Positions 34,696 through 44,776 of a stretch of DNA of 64,000 nt are shown here, piece after piece. Position numbers and translations under genes: made by a program. The first letter of the stretch is position 1. Each line of letters opens with the position of its first letter. This stretch comes from Hyphomicrobiaceae bacterium (lineage in GTDB: Bacteria; Pseudomonadota; Alphaproteobacteria; Rhizobiales; Hyphomicrobiaceae): positions 248,001 to 312,000 of the forward strand of contig JACKJI010000002.1 of NCBI GenBank assembly GCA_020638035.1, given 5' to 3'. The notes below the pieces were generated by a model that had not been told where the DNA came from, did not search any database, and saw only the letters and a list, made by a program, of their open reading frames with translations.

Positions 34696-35283
34696 ATGAG
34701 CACCACCAATCCAATCCGTGAGCGCATCCTGTCGCATGGACTTGGCATCGCCAGCCAGCAGGGACTGACGGCACTCACCATGGGCACGCTCGCGCGCGAG
34801 ATGGATCTTCCCCGCGCCGGGCTTTCACAGCACTTCGCCGATCGAGAGACCCTGCAGCTTGGCGTTCTGGAGCAGGCGACCGCCTTGTTCCTGCACGATG
34901 TGGTCGATGCGACCGTCAGCGTCCCTGCCGGTGAGGCACGCCTCAAGGCGTTGTTCTCACGCTGGATCGCATGGAGCCGCGCGCCGATCCTCAAGGGCGG
35001 CTGTCCGTTCGTGCATGCGAGCCGCCAGGCGAGCGAACTTGCCGAACCGGTCCGCACGCGCCTCAAGGAGGTTTTGGACGGCTGGTCCCAGATCGTCACG
35101 GACGCAATCGCCGATGCCAAGCGCAATCGTCAGTTCCGCGCCGATCTCGATGCCGAGCAGATGGTTTTCGAACTGTACGGGCTGTATCTCAGCCACCATT
35201 TCTTCCACTGGTACATGAAGGACAAAGCGGTCGAGGCCCGCACGATGAAAGCCTTCGACCGCCTGCTCGCCGCCAGCCGCTGA
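34696..35283 (+). CDS. TetR/AcrR family transcriptional regulator
   Basis: 195 residues from ATG 34696 (GAGGGG eight bases upstream). The N-terminal helix-turn-helix spans about residues 8-55 (GLTALTMGTLAREMDLPRAG, then LSQHFADRETLQLGVL). The C-terminal ligand domain includes GGCPFVHASRQASELAEPVR and LYGLYLSHHFFHW, as in TetR regulators related to fatty-acid or aromatic stress. Its target is unknown; the DUF302 gene 84 bases downstream could be cotranscribed. Confidence 0.88.
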   Translation: MSTTNPIRERILSHGLGIASQQGLTALTMGTLAREMDLPRAGLSQHFADRETLQLGVLEQATALFLHDVVDATVSVPAGEARLKALFSRWIAWSRAPILKGGCPFVHASRQASELAEPVRTRLKEVLDGWSQIVTDAIADAKRNRQFRADLDAEQMVFELYGLYLSHHFFHWYMKDKAVEARTMKAFDRLLAASR

Positions 35284-35367
35284 CAGGCACCGGCAAGACT
35301 TGAAATCCCGCGCGTCAGGTGCCAACTCGGGCATATCAAGAATGGACGATATGCCGGAGGAAGTTCG

Positions 35368-35754
35368 ATGACCTATTACATCGCCAAGACCGTCACGAAG
35401 ACCTATGAGGAGGCGCTCGACGCCGTCACCGAAGCGCTCAAGGGGGAAGGCTTTGGCGTCCTGACCGAAATCGACGTCAGGGAAACGCTGAAAAAGAAGC
35501 TCGACGTCGACTTCCCGAAATACAAGATCCTCGGCGCCTGCAACCCGCCGCTGGCCCTGAAGGCGCTCACTGCGGAGAACCAGGTCGGCGTGCTGTTGCC
35601 CTGCAACGTGGTCGTTCAGGAGCACAAGGACGGGCGTGTCGAAGTTTCCGCGATGGACCCCGCGGGCGCGATGGCCATGGTCGGCAACACGGAGCTGGAC
35701 GCCATTGCAACGGACGTGCGCGGCCGTCTGGAGCGTGTGCTGGCCAAGCTCTGA
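35368..35754 (+). CDS. DUF302 domain protein
   Basis: 128 residues covering one DUF302 domain: TYEEALDAVTEALKGEGFGV, LTEIDVRETLKKKLDVDF, KYKILGACNPPLALKAL and GVLLPCNVVV. CNP and LPCNV are the usual conserved spots. CCGGAGGAAG lies upstream of the ATG. No signal peptide, in contrast to the secreted DUF302 protein at 56066-56560. Function unknown. It is the last intact gene before a decaying region. Confidence 0.92.
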   Translation: MTYYIAKTVTKTYEEALDAVTEALKGEGFGVLTEIDVRETLKKKLDVDFPKYKILGACNPPLALKALTAENQVGVLLPCNVVVQEHKDGRVEVSAMDPAGAMAMVGNTELDAIATDVRGRLERVLAKL

Positions 35755-35876
35755 ACCTCTTTCTCAGATCCTCCGATTGCCGCTCTTTTTCGACCAAGGC
35801 ACCTCGGGCGCGGGGCCGCCGCGGGGTGCGAAGGCGTGATCGGCCTTGGCAATCGCTAACTGAAACGTCATACTGG

Positions 35877-35972
35877 CGACCGGAGGCGCTGCGCGCACGC
35901 AGCTGGAGATCGGCCTGGAAGCGGGCCGAGCACCCCTTGAACCTGATCCGGGTCATGCTGGCGAAGGGATCG
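35877..35972 (+). promoter_or_regulatory. TPP riboswitch (THI element), probably degraded
   Basis: The 3' half is a textbook TPP aptamer: CACCCCTTGAACCTGATCC, GGTCATGCTGGCGAAGGG. The 5' half is recognisable (GGAGGCGC, hairpin TGCGCGCACGCA), but the invariant CTGAGA reads CTGGAGA with one inserted G. A stem GGCC...GGCC lies between the halves. It precedes a broken MmcQ/YjbR gene and a broken thiC, the classical target of this riboswitch, so it probably decayed with its gene. Confidence 0.75.
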
Positions 35973-36064
35973 AAATCCCGCCGTTCTATTGGCCTGCCGT
36001 TCCTCCACTGATTGGCTCGACTGTGCAAGCCGTGCTCTTGCCCGGCGTTTTATCGAGAGCCGTC

Positions 36065-36511
36065 GTGACACTTGCCGAGTACAAACTGATATTGCTGGTC
36101 GCTTCCACATACGACGACGGCCGCAGTGGGGCAGCACACGTGGAAGGTCGGGGGAAGGTTCGCGATCGCGCGCGAGAACGACGATGACCGCGCACTCCCA
36201 CGTCACCTTCAAATGCCGGACATGAGCTACGAGCTGCCAGAAACCCGCCGCCGCCCAGCACCGCATCTGTTCGCGTGGCATGAAGTGGATCTGCGCGCAT
36301 CTCGGCAGAAGTGCTCGATGATCAGGGGCTCAAAGATTACCTCAGTGCAAGTCACCGCTCTGTCGCTGAAGGCTTGCCCAAGCGCGTTCAGCGCAGGATC
36401 GACGCCCTGGCGGCGGCACTGCAAGGTCGGGCACCGCAAAAGGCGAAGGCTCACGCGAAGGCTACACCCAAAGAGCGACCAGAAGGAAATCCAAATCGAA
36501 ACCAGCAGTGA
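36065..36511 (+). pseudogene. MmcQ/YjbR family protein, frameshifted
   Basis: Pieces of one protein appear in changing frames: VTLAEYK at 36065, then HTWKVGGRFAIARENDDD, then PDMSYEL, then SRGMKWI, then LKDYLSASHRSVAEGLPKRV (about 36329-36390). In order, these match the MmcQ/YjbR fold proteins of Rhizobiales (HVWKVGGKVFAI, CPDMSYELL, SRGMKWIQ, LKDYLRxSHRLV). At least three frame changes break it, so no functional product is expected. Confidence 0.72.
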
Positions 36512-36573
36512 AGGCCGAGGCCGCCCCGAGCCTCGCGCATTACCGCGCCATCATGCGCAACGGAGCAGTTCGA

Positions 36574-38240
<1,667 letters not shown>

Positions 38241-38522
38241 AGATGAAGCGTGCCAATGATGCCGGGGTGAGGGAGGTGTTCGGACTCTCCGCTTCGCAGA
38301 TGCAGCGCTATCGGCTGCTTTGCCCGCTGCCGCCCACCAGCAGTTGTGTCTCGTCGAGGAGATCGCGAGCGCTCGGCCCTCAGTGCGCATCACCATCTAC
38401 CCCAATCCTCGACTCTGCACTGCCTGAGGCCGGGAACCGTGCTCGGTCGCAATCTCATCATACGTTTCGTGCCCCTTGCATCCACCGCGAACAGTGGCAT
38501 CATCGATAAATCGTCAACAACC

Positions 38523-38538
38523 GGAAAGGAGGTGATCC
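38523..38538 (+). promoter_or_regulatory. extended Shine-Dalgarno sequence
   Basis: GGAAAGGAGGTGATCC contains 15 contiguous bases complementary to the 3' end of 16S rRNA (GGATCACCTCCTTTC). The AGGAGG core ends seven bases before the ATG at 38540, which is ideal spacing. Such length of pairing is unusual and marks the following mini-ORF as translated. Confidence 0.75.
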
Positions 38539-38539
38539 G

Positions 38540-38653
38540 ATGTCGAGGGATTTCCTTTCAGAGGCTGCGATGTCGCGGTCGCTGGATTTGACGCTGGCTT
38601 CCGGTGACCGGCCAGGAAATTCCGGCAACACGCGCGCGCCGCAAAGCCGGTAA
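38540..38653 (+). CDS. 37-residue mini-ORF with near-perfect ribosome site
   Basis: The peptide starts MSRDFLSEAAMSRSLDLTLA and ends in NTRAPQSR. It is hydrophilic, without a signal peptide or membrane segment. A terminator hairpin follows 22 bases after the stop. It lies between the thiC and L,D-transpeptidase relics yet has intact expression signals on both sides. No family recognised; it could be a leader peptide or a small independent protein. Confidence 0.5.
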   Translation: MSRDFLSEAAMSRSLDLTLASGDRPGNSGNTRAPQSR

Positions 38654-38674
38654 TGCCGCGCCTTTGCCCCACGG

Positions 38675-38709
38675 AGGGCTGCCCACACGGGCAGCCCTTT
38701 GCGCTTTTC
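38675..38709 (+). terminator. intrinsic terminator after the mini-ORF
   Basis: AGGGCTGCCC pairs with GGGCAGCCCT over ACAC, followed by TTGCGCTTTTC. The stem is perfect over ten base pairs. Confidence 0.78.
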
Positions 38710-38739
38710 AGCCGGCACGTGCACCGGACATCACCACTG

Positions 38740-39765
38740 ATATCAGCTGTTCCGTCGCCATGACGACGAAGTCCCTGCCCGACCGCGTCGGGGTGCGCTG
38801 AGTTGATCGGTCGTCACCATCACCATGCCCGGATACGCATGCGCGCGGTCATTTAATTTCCACGACGGACCTGTTCGCGGTCACGCTGCCGGATCACGGC
38901 CGTCTTCAGCATCGGGCACGTCGACGTTGTCCCCGTGATGGTGGCTGGAGCCCATGCCAGATACAAGACCCTAAAATATCATGCGCATCCATCAGCACGA
39001 ACACGTGACTGCCGAGCGGCTTATCGGGATCCTTGATAACGGCCTTGCCCTGCGCGACGATCTCGCCGTTCTCCAGGATGGTCGCCGTCATGTCACCGCG
39101 CGAGACGATCAGCGAGGTTGGGCCCCAGTCGTCGACCGTCGCCGCCTGCTGGTTTCGCCTTCCCTCATCGACTTTGAACCACGCTCTCGAACTCATGCTC
39201 GGCATAGTCCGCAAGCACGAGCCCTGGGTGCACGACTTCGCGCGGCTCTGAGTGGCTACCGGCAATGATCACCGGCGTACCGACGTGCGTTACCGTGAAC
39301 AGCAGTCGGAGAACTGCATCGGCAGCCGAATGCATCCGTGCGAGGCGGGTATCCTGGCAGCTTGTGCCGGCATGCAGCGGCCACGCCCGACCAGCCGCCG
39401 ACGGTTCAGCGTTCGGCATCGGCGCGCATTGTTGTAGCGTCGAGGAGTGATGATGTCATCCTTTTCAGGATCGTGAACACGCCTGTGGGCGTGTCGTCCG
39501 GCCTGCCCGTCGAGCACGTCGAGACCGCGATGCGCACGCCGTTGCGATAGACGTGAACGAGCTGGTCAGGATCGAGAATAATGATCGGTAAAGACCGGTC
39601 CGTCCGGCGCGACCGCTCGATGCCAGGTGAAATCATTTCGGTTTCAGCGCATGCACTTCGGGCGCACGCGCTGCGCCAGGACGCTTCCCCAAGAGCGACG
39701 CTGCTGGAGGCCCGCAGCAACGGATGCGGGCCAAGAAATCGCGTCGGCTGAAACGAATGGGACAT
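38740..39765 (-). pseudogene. L,D-transpeptidase (YkuD) relic
   Basis: On the reverse strand, fragments in different frames line up with rhizobial L,D-transpeptidases: HVYRNGVRIAVSTCSTGRPD and TPTGVFTILKR (39480-39570), then IPASHGCIRLPMQFSD (the catalytic SHGC motif, about 39320-39360), then VTHVGTPVIIAG and VHPGLVLADYAEHEF (39190-39300), then LIVSRGDMTATILENGEIVA and GSHVFVLMDAHD (38980-39120). Several frameshifts separate them, so the enzyme, which would cross-link peptidoglycan in the periplasm, is lost. The start is assumed at MSHSFQPTRFLG. Confidence 0.85.
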
Positions 39766-40481
39766 GGGTGACGCATGACGTGAACTCCTATAATCTAACG
39801 CAATGAAAAAGCTTGATCGCGACGAAGAAAACTTAGGGCAAAAATGACACCTTAAGACGTCGCAGCAACAGGTGATGTTCGTGGAGAGCCCCACGCCACA
39901 CTCCTGCCAACCATGTCCGACACCGTTGGCCCTACTGCGGAATCCCGGCAAGATGCTTCCGCCAACCACCCCTGTTTTTCTGAAATTGAATACATGGTCC
40001 GCGATGCGTTATCGCGGAAGTGGTGACGGCACGACCTCGCCGGGATGCCAAAGTGCCATAGCTGGTGCAGAATAATTGCGAACCGACGTCGGACTGTACC
40101 CAGCGCGGTTGTCTGAAAAATTCAGGGCGCCCGGTACGCTCTCCATAAAAGGGGTTCTCTGCGTTCCGTATTCTCAGCGTTTTGCCGCCGCTGCTCTGGC
40201 TGGGCGATCGCAACGACTGTGGGCGCCGTCTCGGTAAAGCGGTAACGCAAAAACGAACTGCGGATCGCAGAGAGGGCGAGCCGTTCATCTCGTGCGCCGC
40301 CTGGCGCCATCCGAGTTCGGGTTATTTGCCCGCGCAAGGCCGCAGAGGCGAAGTGCCGGACCTGCGGATTCCAGTCCTGATATGTCGCAGATCAAAGATC
40401 GACTGGCAGCGATCACCATCGAGGGCAGCAAGAAGCGTTGGTCGTGAATAGCCTGCGCGCCGTGCAAGAACCCGCTGGCCG
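39766..40481. other. decayed region without recognisable gene
   Basis: About 700 bases between the transpeptidase relic and the peptidoglycan-binding fragment. Base composition is more mixed than in flanking genes and frames are short. No gene remnant could be assigned. Confidence 0.4.
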
Positions 40482-40841
40482 GTGAGATACACTTCTCAGA
40501 AGCCGACATTTGACCGCATCCTGCGCCGTGGTGACAAGGGCGATGACGTCAAGCAGCTTCAGAATATCCTGAACGATCTTGGCTACGAGTTGAAAGTCGA
40601 TGGCGAGTACGGCTGCGGCACCAAGGAAGCGTGCGACTTCCAGAAAAAAGAACTTGTCTCGGCGCCGACGGTAACTTCTGGTCCTGCAAGATCGTTGAGG
40701 CTGCGTGTTGTCGAAGATCTGAAACCTGTCTTGTTGACTTCGGGTTTGCGGATAAATTCGCGCTTCCCCTTTGTCGTGGTGATCAGAATGGACTGGTTTT
40801 GGCACGAGCAGGTGGTGTGCCGCGACAGGTGTGACGTTTGA
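40482..40841 (+). pseudogene. peptidoglycan-binding domain protein, damaged fragment
   Basis: The open frame begins MRYTSQKPTFDRILRRGDKG and holds half of a PG_binding_1 domain: GDDVKQLQNILNDLGYELKV, DGEYGCGTKEACDFQKK. After that the frame carries on with unrelated residues, while the continuation (LGADGNFWS) appears in another frame near 40660, so a frameshift is likely. Such domains attach lysozymes or amidases to cell wall; the catalytic partner domain is not seen. Confidence 0.6.
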
Positions 40842-41230
40842 CCGCGCGCGTAGCTCAGGTCGCAACGGCATACATCAAATGCCCTGCTGCTGCTCCCGTC
40901 ACCGTTATGGCCTCAACGATACCAGTAGAATCATTGACTTAGCCTGAAGTTCATTTTGCGATTGCTAACCGTGAATCGGCCTTCCGACCGTACCGACTGG
41001 CTGGTACCAGGTGAGAGACACCACACGAGTGTGATCAAATCCCATCGTCGGCCTGGCTGCTGGCCAAGAAGCCGCCGCCACGCCCGCCTCCGACACAAAA
41101 CCGGCGGAAAGCATGGATGGAGTTACGGCTACCAGTTCGGTGCGCACGGGTGAGCCGCCGTCTACCAGCCCAGGTTCGGCTGAGGGCGCTCGAACCGGAA
41201 CATGAAAAGATCAACGAAACAGGGATCATC
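40842..41230. other. intergenic/decayed region
   Basis: About 390 bases without recognisable gene. The last part must contain the promoter of the small exported protein at 41231. A stretch near 40853 (GCGTAGCTCAGG) resembles the start of a tRNA but no anticodon or T arm follows. Confidence 0.4.
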
Positions 41231-41629
41231 ATGACGAACTATTCACGACTGGCGCCGCAGGCGCTCAAGACTTGCACCGCAGTCCTAGCCTCCGTGACGC
41301 TCTTCGCAATCGCGGCTGGGCCGGCAGATGCCTCGCCCGTCAACGCCGCCACACAGGGAACCAAGGCTGCGCGGTCGATACTGTCGGCCGAGCTGACCCA
41401 CGTCCACGCCGAACGTCATCGTTATCGGTACCGGTATCGCACCGAACACGAGCACCGCATCGTCAAGCGCCATCGCCACGATGATGTCGAAGTCGATGCG
41501 CCCACCACCTATGTCAGAACGCGCCGTGGCCATGTGGTCGTCGACGCTCCATTCACCTCCGTCGAGCGCTCGCGCCATGGGGTGCGGGTGCGCGCGCCGT
41601 TCGTCGACCTATGGGTGCCGCGCCGCTGA
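41231..41629 (+). CDS. small exported His/Arg-rich protein
   Basis: 132 residues from ATG 41231. Signal peptide with basic start and core TCTAVLASVTLFAIAAG, cleavage near ADASPVNA. The mature part is rich in His and Arg (HAERHRYRYRYRTEHEHR) and then has two related segments, VDAPTTYVRTRRGHVVVDAP and FTSVERSRHGVRVRAPF, ending VDLWVPRR. The frame is intact although neighbours on both sides are broken. Short related exported proteins exist in Rhizobiales with unknown role. Confidence 0.68.
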   Translation: MTNYSRLAPQALKTCTAVLASVTLFAIAAGPADASPVNAATQGTKAARSILSAELTHVHAERHRYRYRYRTEHEHRIVKRHRHDDVEVDAPTTYVRTRRGHVVVDAPFTSVERSRHGVRVRAPFVDLWVPRR

Positions 41630-41739
41630 TCACATGTGCTAAGGCAGGTGCCGCATTCGGTTGCGGCTACGGCGCCTGCCCAATTACATCCTGGATCGGC
41701 ACCCGAACCAAACAAACGGAACACCCGGATACTCTTCAC

Positions 41740-42250
41740 ATGGACGCAGATGCACTGAAGGCCCTTCAGACCCCGCTCAAGGACCGATACCGCGAAGATG
41801 CAGCGTCCGCGCTGGTGACCCTGCGATCGGAAGGATCCATTATGAGGCATCACCTGCCCGTTGCAACCTCGCGCGCCATGGTCGAGGCGGGCTCTCTATC
41901 CGGCAACCGGTGGCAGTGGTTTCGCTGCCTGTTCCGGGGACATGCTGCTCGACGCCCTCGTCGCCTGTGCCGGGGTCACGCTCAATGCCGTGGCGACCGC
42001 CTTGAAGCTTGACGTTCGCGGTGCGCGCGTGACCGCGGAGGGCGATCTCGATTTCCGCGGCACGCTTGGTGTCGCCAAGGACGCACCGGTCGGCTTTCGC
42101 GCCATCCGGCTGAAGTTCGACGTCGAGGGCAATCTCTCGGCGGAGGAGCAGGCCACTCTGCTGAAGCTCACGGAGCGCTATTGCGTCGTGTTTCAGACGC
42201 TGAAGACGCCGGCGGCCTTTGACGTCTCCCTGTCCGCCGAGCCTGCCTGA
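41740..42250 (+). pseudogene. OsmC family protein with a single frameshift
   Basis: The first part, MDADALKALQTPLKDRYRED to MVEAG, is in one frame; the rest, LYPATGGSGFAACSGDMLLD and onward to SLSAEPA, is in the next frame. The join lies near 41896 (GGGCTCTCTATCC), where one extra base separates them. Together they form a full OsmC-like protein, including ERYCVVFQTL with the conserved cysteine. OsmC proteins reduce organic hydroperoxides. Only one change breaks it, so either a recent mutation or a sequence error is possible. Confidence 0.78.
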
Positions 42251-42503
42251 CCCGGTCAAAACCGTCTGACGTGGGCCAACACTGACCGGCTCAGGTCCAA
42301 AAATTGTCACGCGAAGGGCGAATTAGCCCTGTTACGGGCCATGCTCGACAAGCTATTGCCGAAAAGGCATGGTGCTGTCTGAGGGTTGTGGGGGGATTGC
42401 CGGCGAGACAGCGCGTGGGCGGGCCCTTCTGCATTCCTGCCAGTTCAGATGCCCGTCGGGCATCGGTGTTGCGTTCTGTTTTGTGCGTAAGGAGGATTTC
42501 CGC

Positions 42504-43031
42504 GTGTTCGGCCGTTCCAGCCCCCAGCCAGACCCGATCCGCCCCGGCGACAACAAGCCTGCGGCTGGTCCCAGCGGTTTCATGCCCGCCTCCGGCTCCG
42601 GCGCAGCCCCCCAGCAGCCCCCCATATCCGGCGGCACCGGTTCGACGATCGGTCCTGACAACACGGTGACATCGGTTATCGGCAAGGATCTGCACATTGC
42701 CGGCGACAAGATCATCATCGTCTGTGAAAGCCGACTACAGGTCGACGGAGAGATCGTCGGAGATCTCGCCGGTCGTGAAGTCATCATCGGCGAGACGGCA
42801 AGTGTCACCGGTTCGGTGGCCGCCGAGAGCGTCGAGGTGCTTGGCCGTGTCAACGGCGCCATCAGGGGCATGCGCGTGGCGTTGAAGCCGTCCTCGATCG
42901 TCGAGGGCGACATCGTCCACCAATCGCTCATGATTGCCGAGGGCGCGCAGTTCGACGGCCGTGTGCGCCGGGCCAGAGACGATGCCGAGGTGAAGCCGGT
43001 GCTCAGCCTGCCGAAGGGCTCCACGGCCTAG
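42504..43031 (+). CDS. bactofilin (second copy)
   Basis: 175 residues from a GTG at 42504, chosen because AAGGAGG lies eight bases upstream and the sequence begins VFGRSSPQ. A Pro/Gly-rich N-terminus (to about residue 50) precedes the DUF583 beta-helix: TSVIGKDLHIAGDKIIIV, SRLQVDGEIVGDLAGREVII, ASVTGSVAAESVEVLGRVNG and SSIVEGDIVHQSL. It differs clearly from the bactofilin at 2163, so the two are old paralogues with possibly separate filaments. Confidence 0.91.
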   Translation: MFGRSSPQPDPIRPGDNKPAAGPSGFMPASGSGAAPQQPPISGGTGSTIGPDNTVTSVIGKDLHIAGDKIIIVCESRLQVDGEIVGDLAGREVIIGETASVTGSVAAESVEVLGRVNGAIRGMRVALKPSSIVEGDIVHQSLMIAEGAQFDGRVRRARDDAEVKPVLSLPKGSTA

Positions 43032-43172
43032 CGAGACGGCGTGCCGCAGCTCGAAGGCTCGAAGCCAAGGGCGGTTCATGCGCTTCGCAAAGGTGTGGAG
43101 CGTGATCGCGATGCTGCGGAACGACCGCGCACGATGGACGGGCCACGGCTTTGGTCGCTATCGTCAGTAATG

Positions 43173-43198
43173 GCAGCCGGCATTTGCATGCCGGCTGC
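43173..43198. terminator. hairpin between convergent genes
   Basis: GCAGCCGGCAT pairs with ATGCCGGCTGC over four bases. It lies between the bactofilin (forward) and the small exported protein gene (reverse) and can end both transcripts; the T-tract is weak on either side. Confidence 0.6.
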
Positions 43199-43213
43199 TG
43201 TCGTTTGAAAACG

Positions 43214-43552
43214 TCAGCGAGCGACGCCCGACTGACCATTCCGGTAATCCAGGCAGAGGTGGCTGATCCGGGAATCGTGCCCGATGAACCGGCACACATC
43301 AGCCTTTGTATTGGGGTTGTGTCGGATCTCCGCGTTCGACACCCGCGAGCCATACTGCCGCGCAATGTGAGCCAGGTAGTTGTCCTGGCAGAAGGGCGTT
43401 GCGAGAAGATCGCCCTGCACCACCTGATACTCGCCCCGGCAGTCGATCGCTGCCGCCGATCCAGTGGTCGATACGAATGCGGCTGCCGCCAGCAGGACGG
43501 CGCCCGACATACGGCGTGCCGCCCTACGAACTCTATGATGATCCATTGCCAT
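43214..43552 (-). CDS. small exported Cys-containing protein
   Basis: 112 residues from ATG 43552 (GGAGG five bases upstream). The signal peptide has a basic start (MAMDHHRVRRAARRM) and core SGAVLLAAAAFVSTTG, with cleavage near SAAA. The mature part of about 78 residues has four cysteines (IDCRG, FCQDN, VCRFI, LCLDYR), probably two disulfides, and the motif CQDNYLAHIARQYGSRVSNA. Related proteins of unknown function are found in Rhizobiales. Confidence 0.75.
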   Translation of the reverse strand: MAMDHHRVRRAARRMSGAVLLAAAAFVSTTGSAAAIDCRGEYQVVQGDLLATPFCQDNYLAHIARQYGSRVSNAEIRHNPNTKADVCRFIGHDSRISHLCLDYRNGQSGVAR

Positions 43553-43753
43553 GTTTGCCTCCACGTTCTTGACCGCGACAATGCGATCTGACTTGTCTGT
43601 TGTCCGGTCCAAACCGCCTCTCGGTTGCCATTCTCGCCGCCTCACGCCCGCATGGGGTGGAGGTAAATGCGGATGGTCATCGCAAGCGCGATGGGCCTCG
43701 CTGTAATCAGATTGCGCCATAGTGGCCAAACATCAAGTCACGGACAGTTCACA

Positions 43754-44725
43754 ATGTTGAAGGCCTACGAGATCGAGCACGGTCGGATCGTCCACCGCGA
43801 AGGCCTCGGCGAGATCAGTGGGCGTCACGCCTGGATCGACTTGTTGAATCCGACGCCCGAAGAGGATCGCGCTGCTGAGGAATTGCTCGGCATCTCAATA
43901 CCCACCCGCGCGGAGATGCGCGAGATCGAGGCATCGAACCGCCTCTATGTGGAACAGGGCTCGTTCATCATGACCGGCATCGTCGCGCACTCAATCGATG
44001 GCGGCGCGCCACAGTTTTCTGCCGTCACATTCATTCTCGCCGGAAAGACAGTCTTAACGTTGCGCTACATCGAGCCGAAAGCGTTTCCACTGTTCATGCA
44101 GCGCGTCGAGAAAGGCGATGCAGCCGTCGACACTGCCATTTCGGTCCTCGTCGGGCTGCTGGAAAGCCTCGTGCAGCGCATGGCCGATCTCATCGAACAC
44201 ATCCAGGACGAGGTCAACCGCATCGGCTCGGCTGCCTTCGAGATCAAGGGCGGACAACAAACGCGCACTCGCCGTCTCGATGTGGCGCTGAAGTCCATCG
44301 GCCGCCTCGGCGAGACGACATCGCGCGCGGAGGAGAGCGTCACTTCACTCGACCGGCTGCTGCTGTTCCTCGCCCAAGCCATGAAGGACCGCAAGGAGGA
44401 GCAGCGCGACGTCGCCCGCGTGAAGACGGTGCATCGCGACATCCGCTCCCTGACCGAGCATCTGCGCTTCCTCACCGACCGCATCACCTTCCTGCTCGAC
44501 GCCGTGCTCGGCATGATCGCCAACGAGCAGAACCAGATCATCAAGCTGTTCTCCGTCATGGCCGTGATGCTGATGCCGCCGACGCTCGTCGCCTCCATCT
44601 ACGGCATGAACTTCAAGCACATGCCGGAACTCGATTGGGTACTGGGCTATCCGATGGCATTGCTATTAATGCTGGTGGCGGCGCTCGTGCCCTACATCTA
44701 CTTCCGCCGCAAGGGCTGGCTCTGA
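43754..44725 (+). CDS. corA: CorA family magnesium/divalent cation transporter
   Basis: 323 residues from ATG 43754. The cytoplasmic alpha/beta N-domain is followed by a long stalk helix and two C-terminal membrane helices. The pore motif YGMNF is present after LMPPTLVASI, and the basic tail is FRRKGWL. CorA channels carry Mg2+ (or Co2+/Ni2+) across the inner membrane. It stands alone, convergent with the chromate transporter gene. Confidence 0.9.
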   Translation: MLKAYEIEHGRIVHREGLGEISGRHAWIDLLNPTPEEDRAAEELLGISIPTRAEMREIEASNRLYVEQGSFIMTGIVAHSIDGGAPQFSAVTFILAGKTVLTLRYIEPKAFPLFMQRVEKGDAAVDTAISVLVGLLESLVQRMADLIEHIQDEVNRIGSAAFEIKGGQQTRTRRLDVALKSIGRLGETTSRAEESVTSLDRLLLFLAQAMKDRKEEQRDVARVKTVHRDIRSLTEHLRFLTDRITFLLDAVLGMIANEQNQIIKLFSVMAVMLMPPTLVASIYGMNFKHMPELDWVLGYPMALLLMLVAALVPYIYFRRKGWL

Positions 44726-44776
44726 CCGCGTCCCTCGGCCGAATGCAATCCGAGTTACGTGCGCCGACACGCTGGC

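Noticed and set aside
40850..40885. tRNA-like start (GCGTAGCTCAGG)
   Set aside because: No anticodon stem, T arm or acceptor pairing can be built from the following bases.
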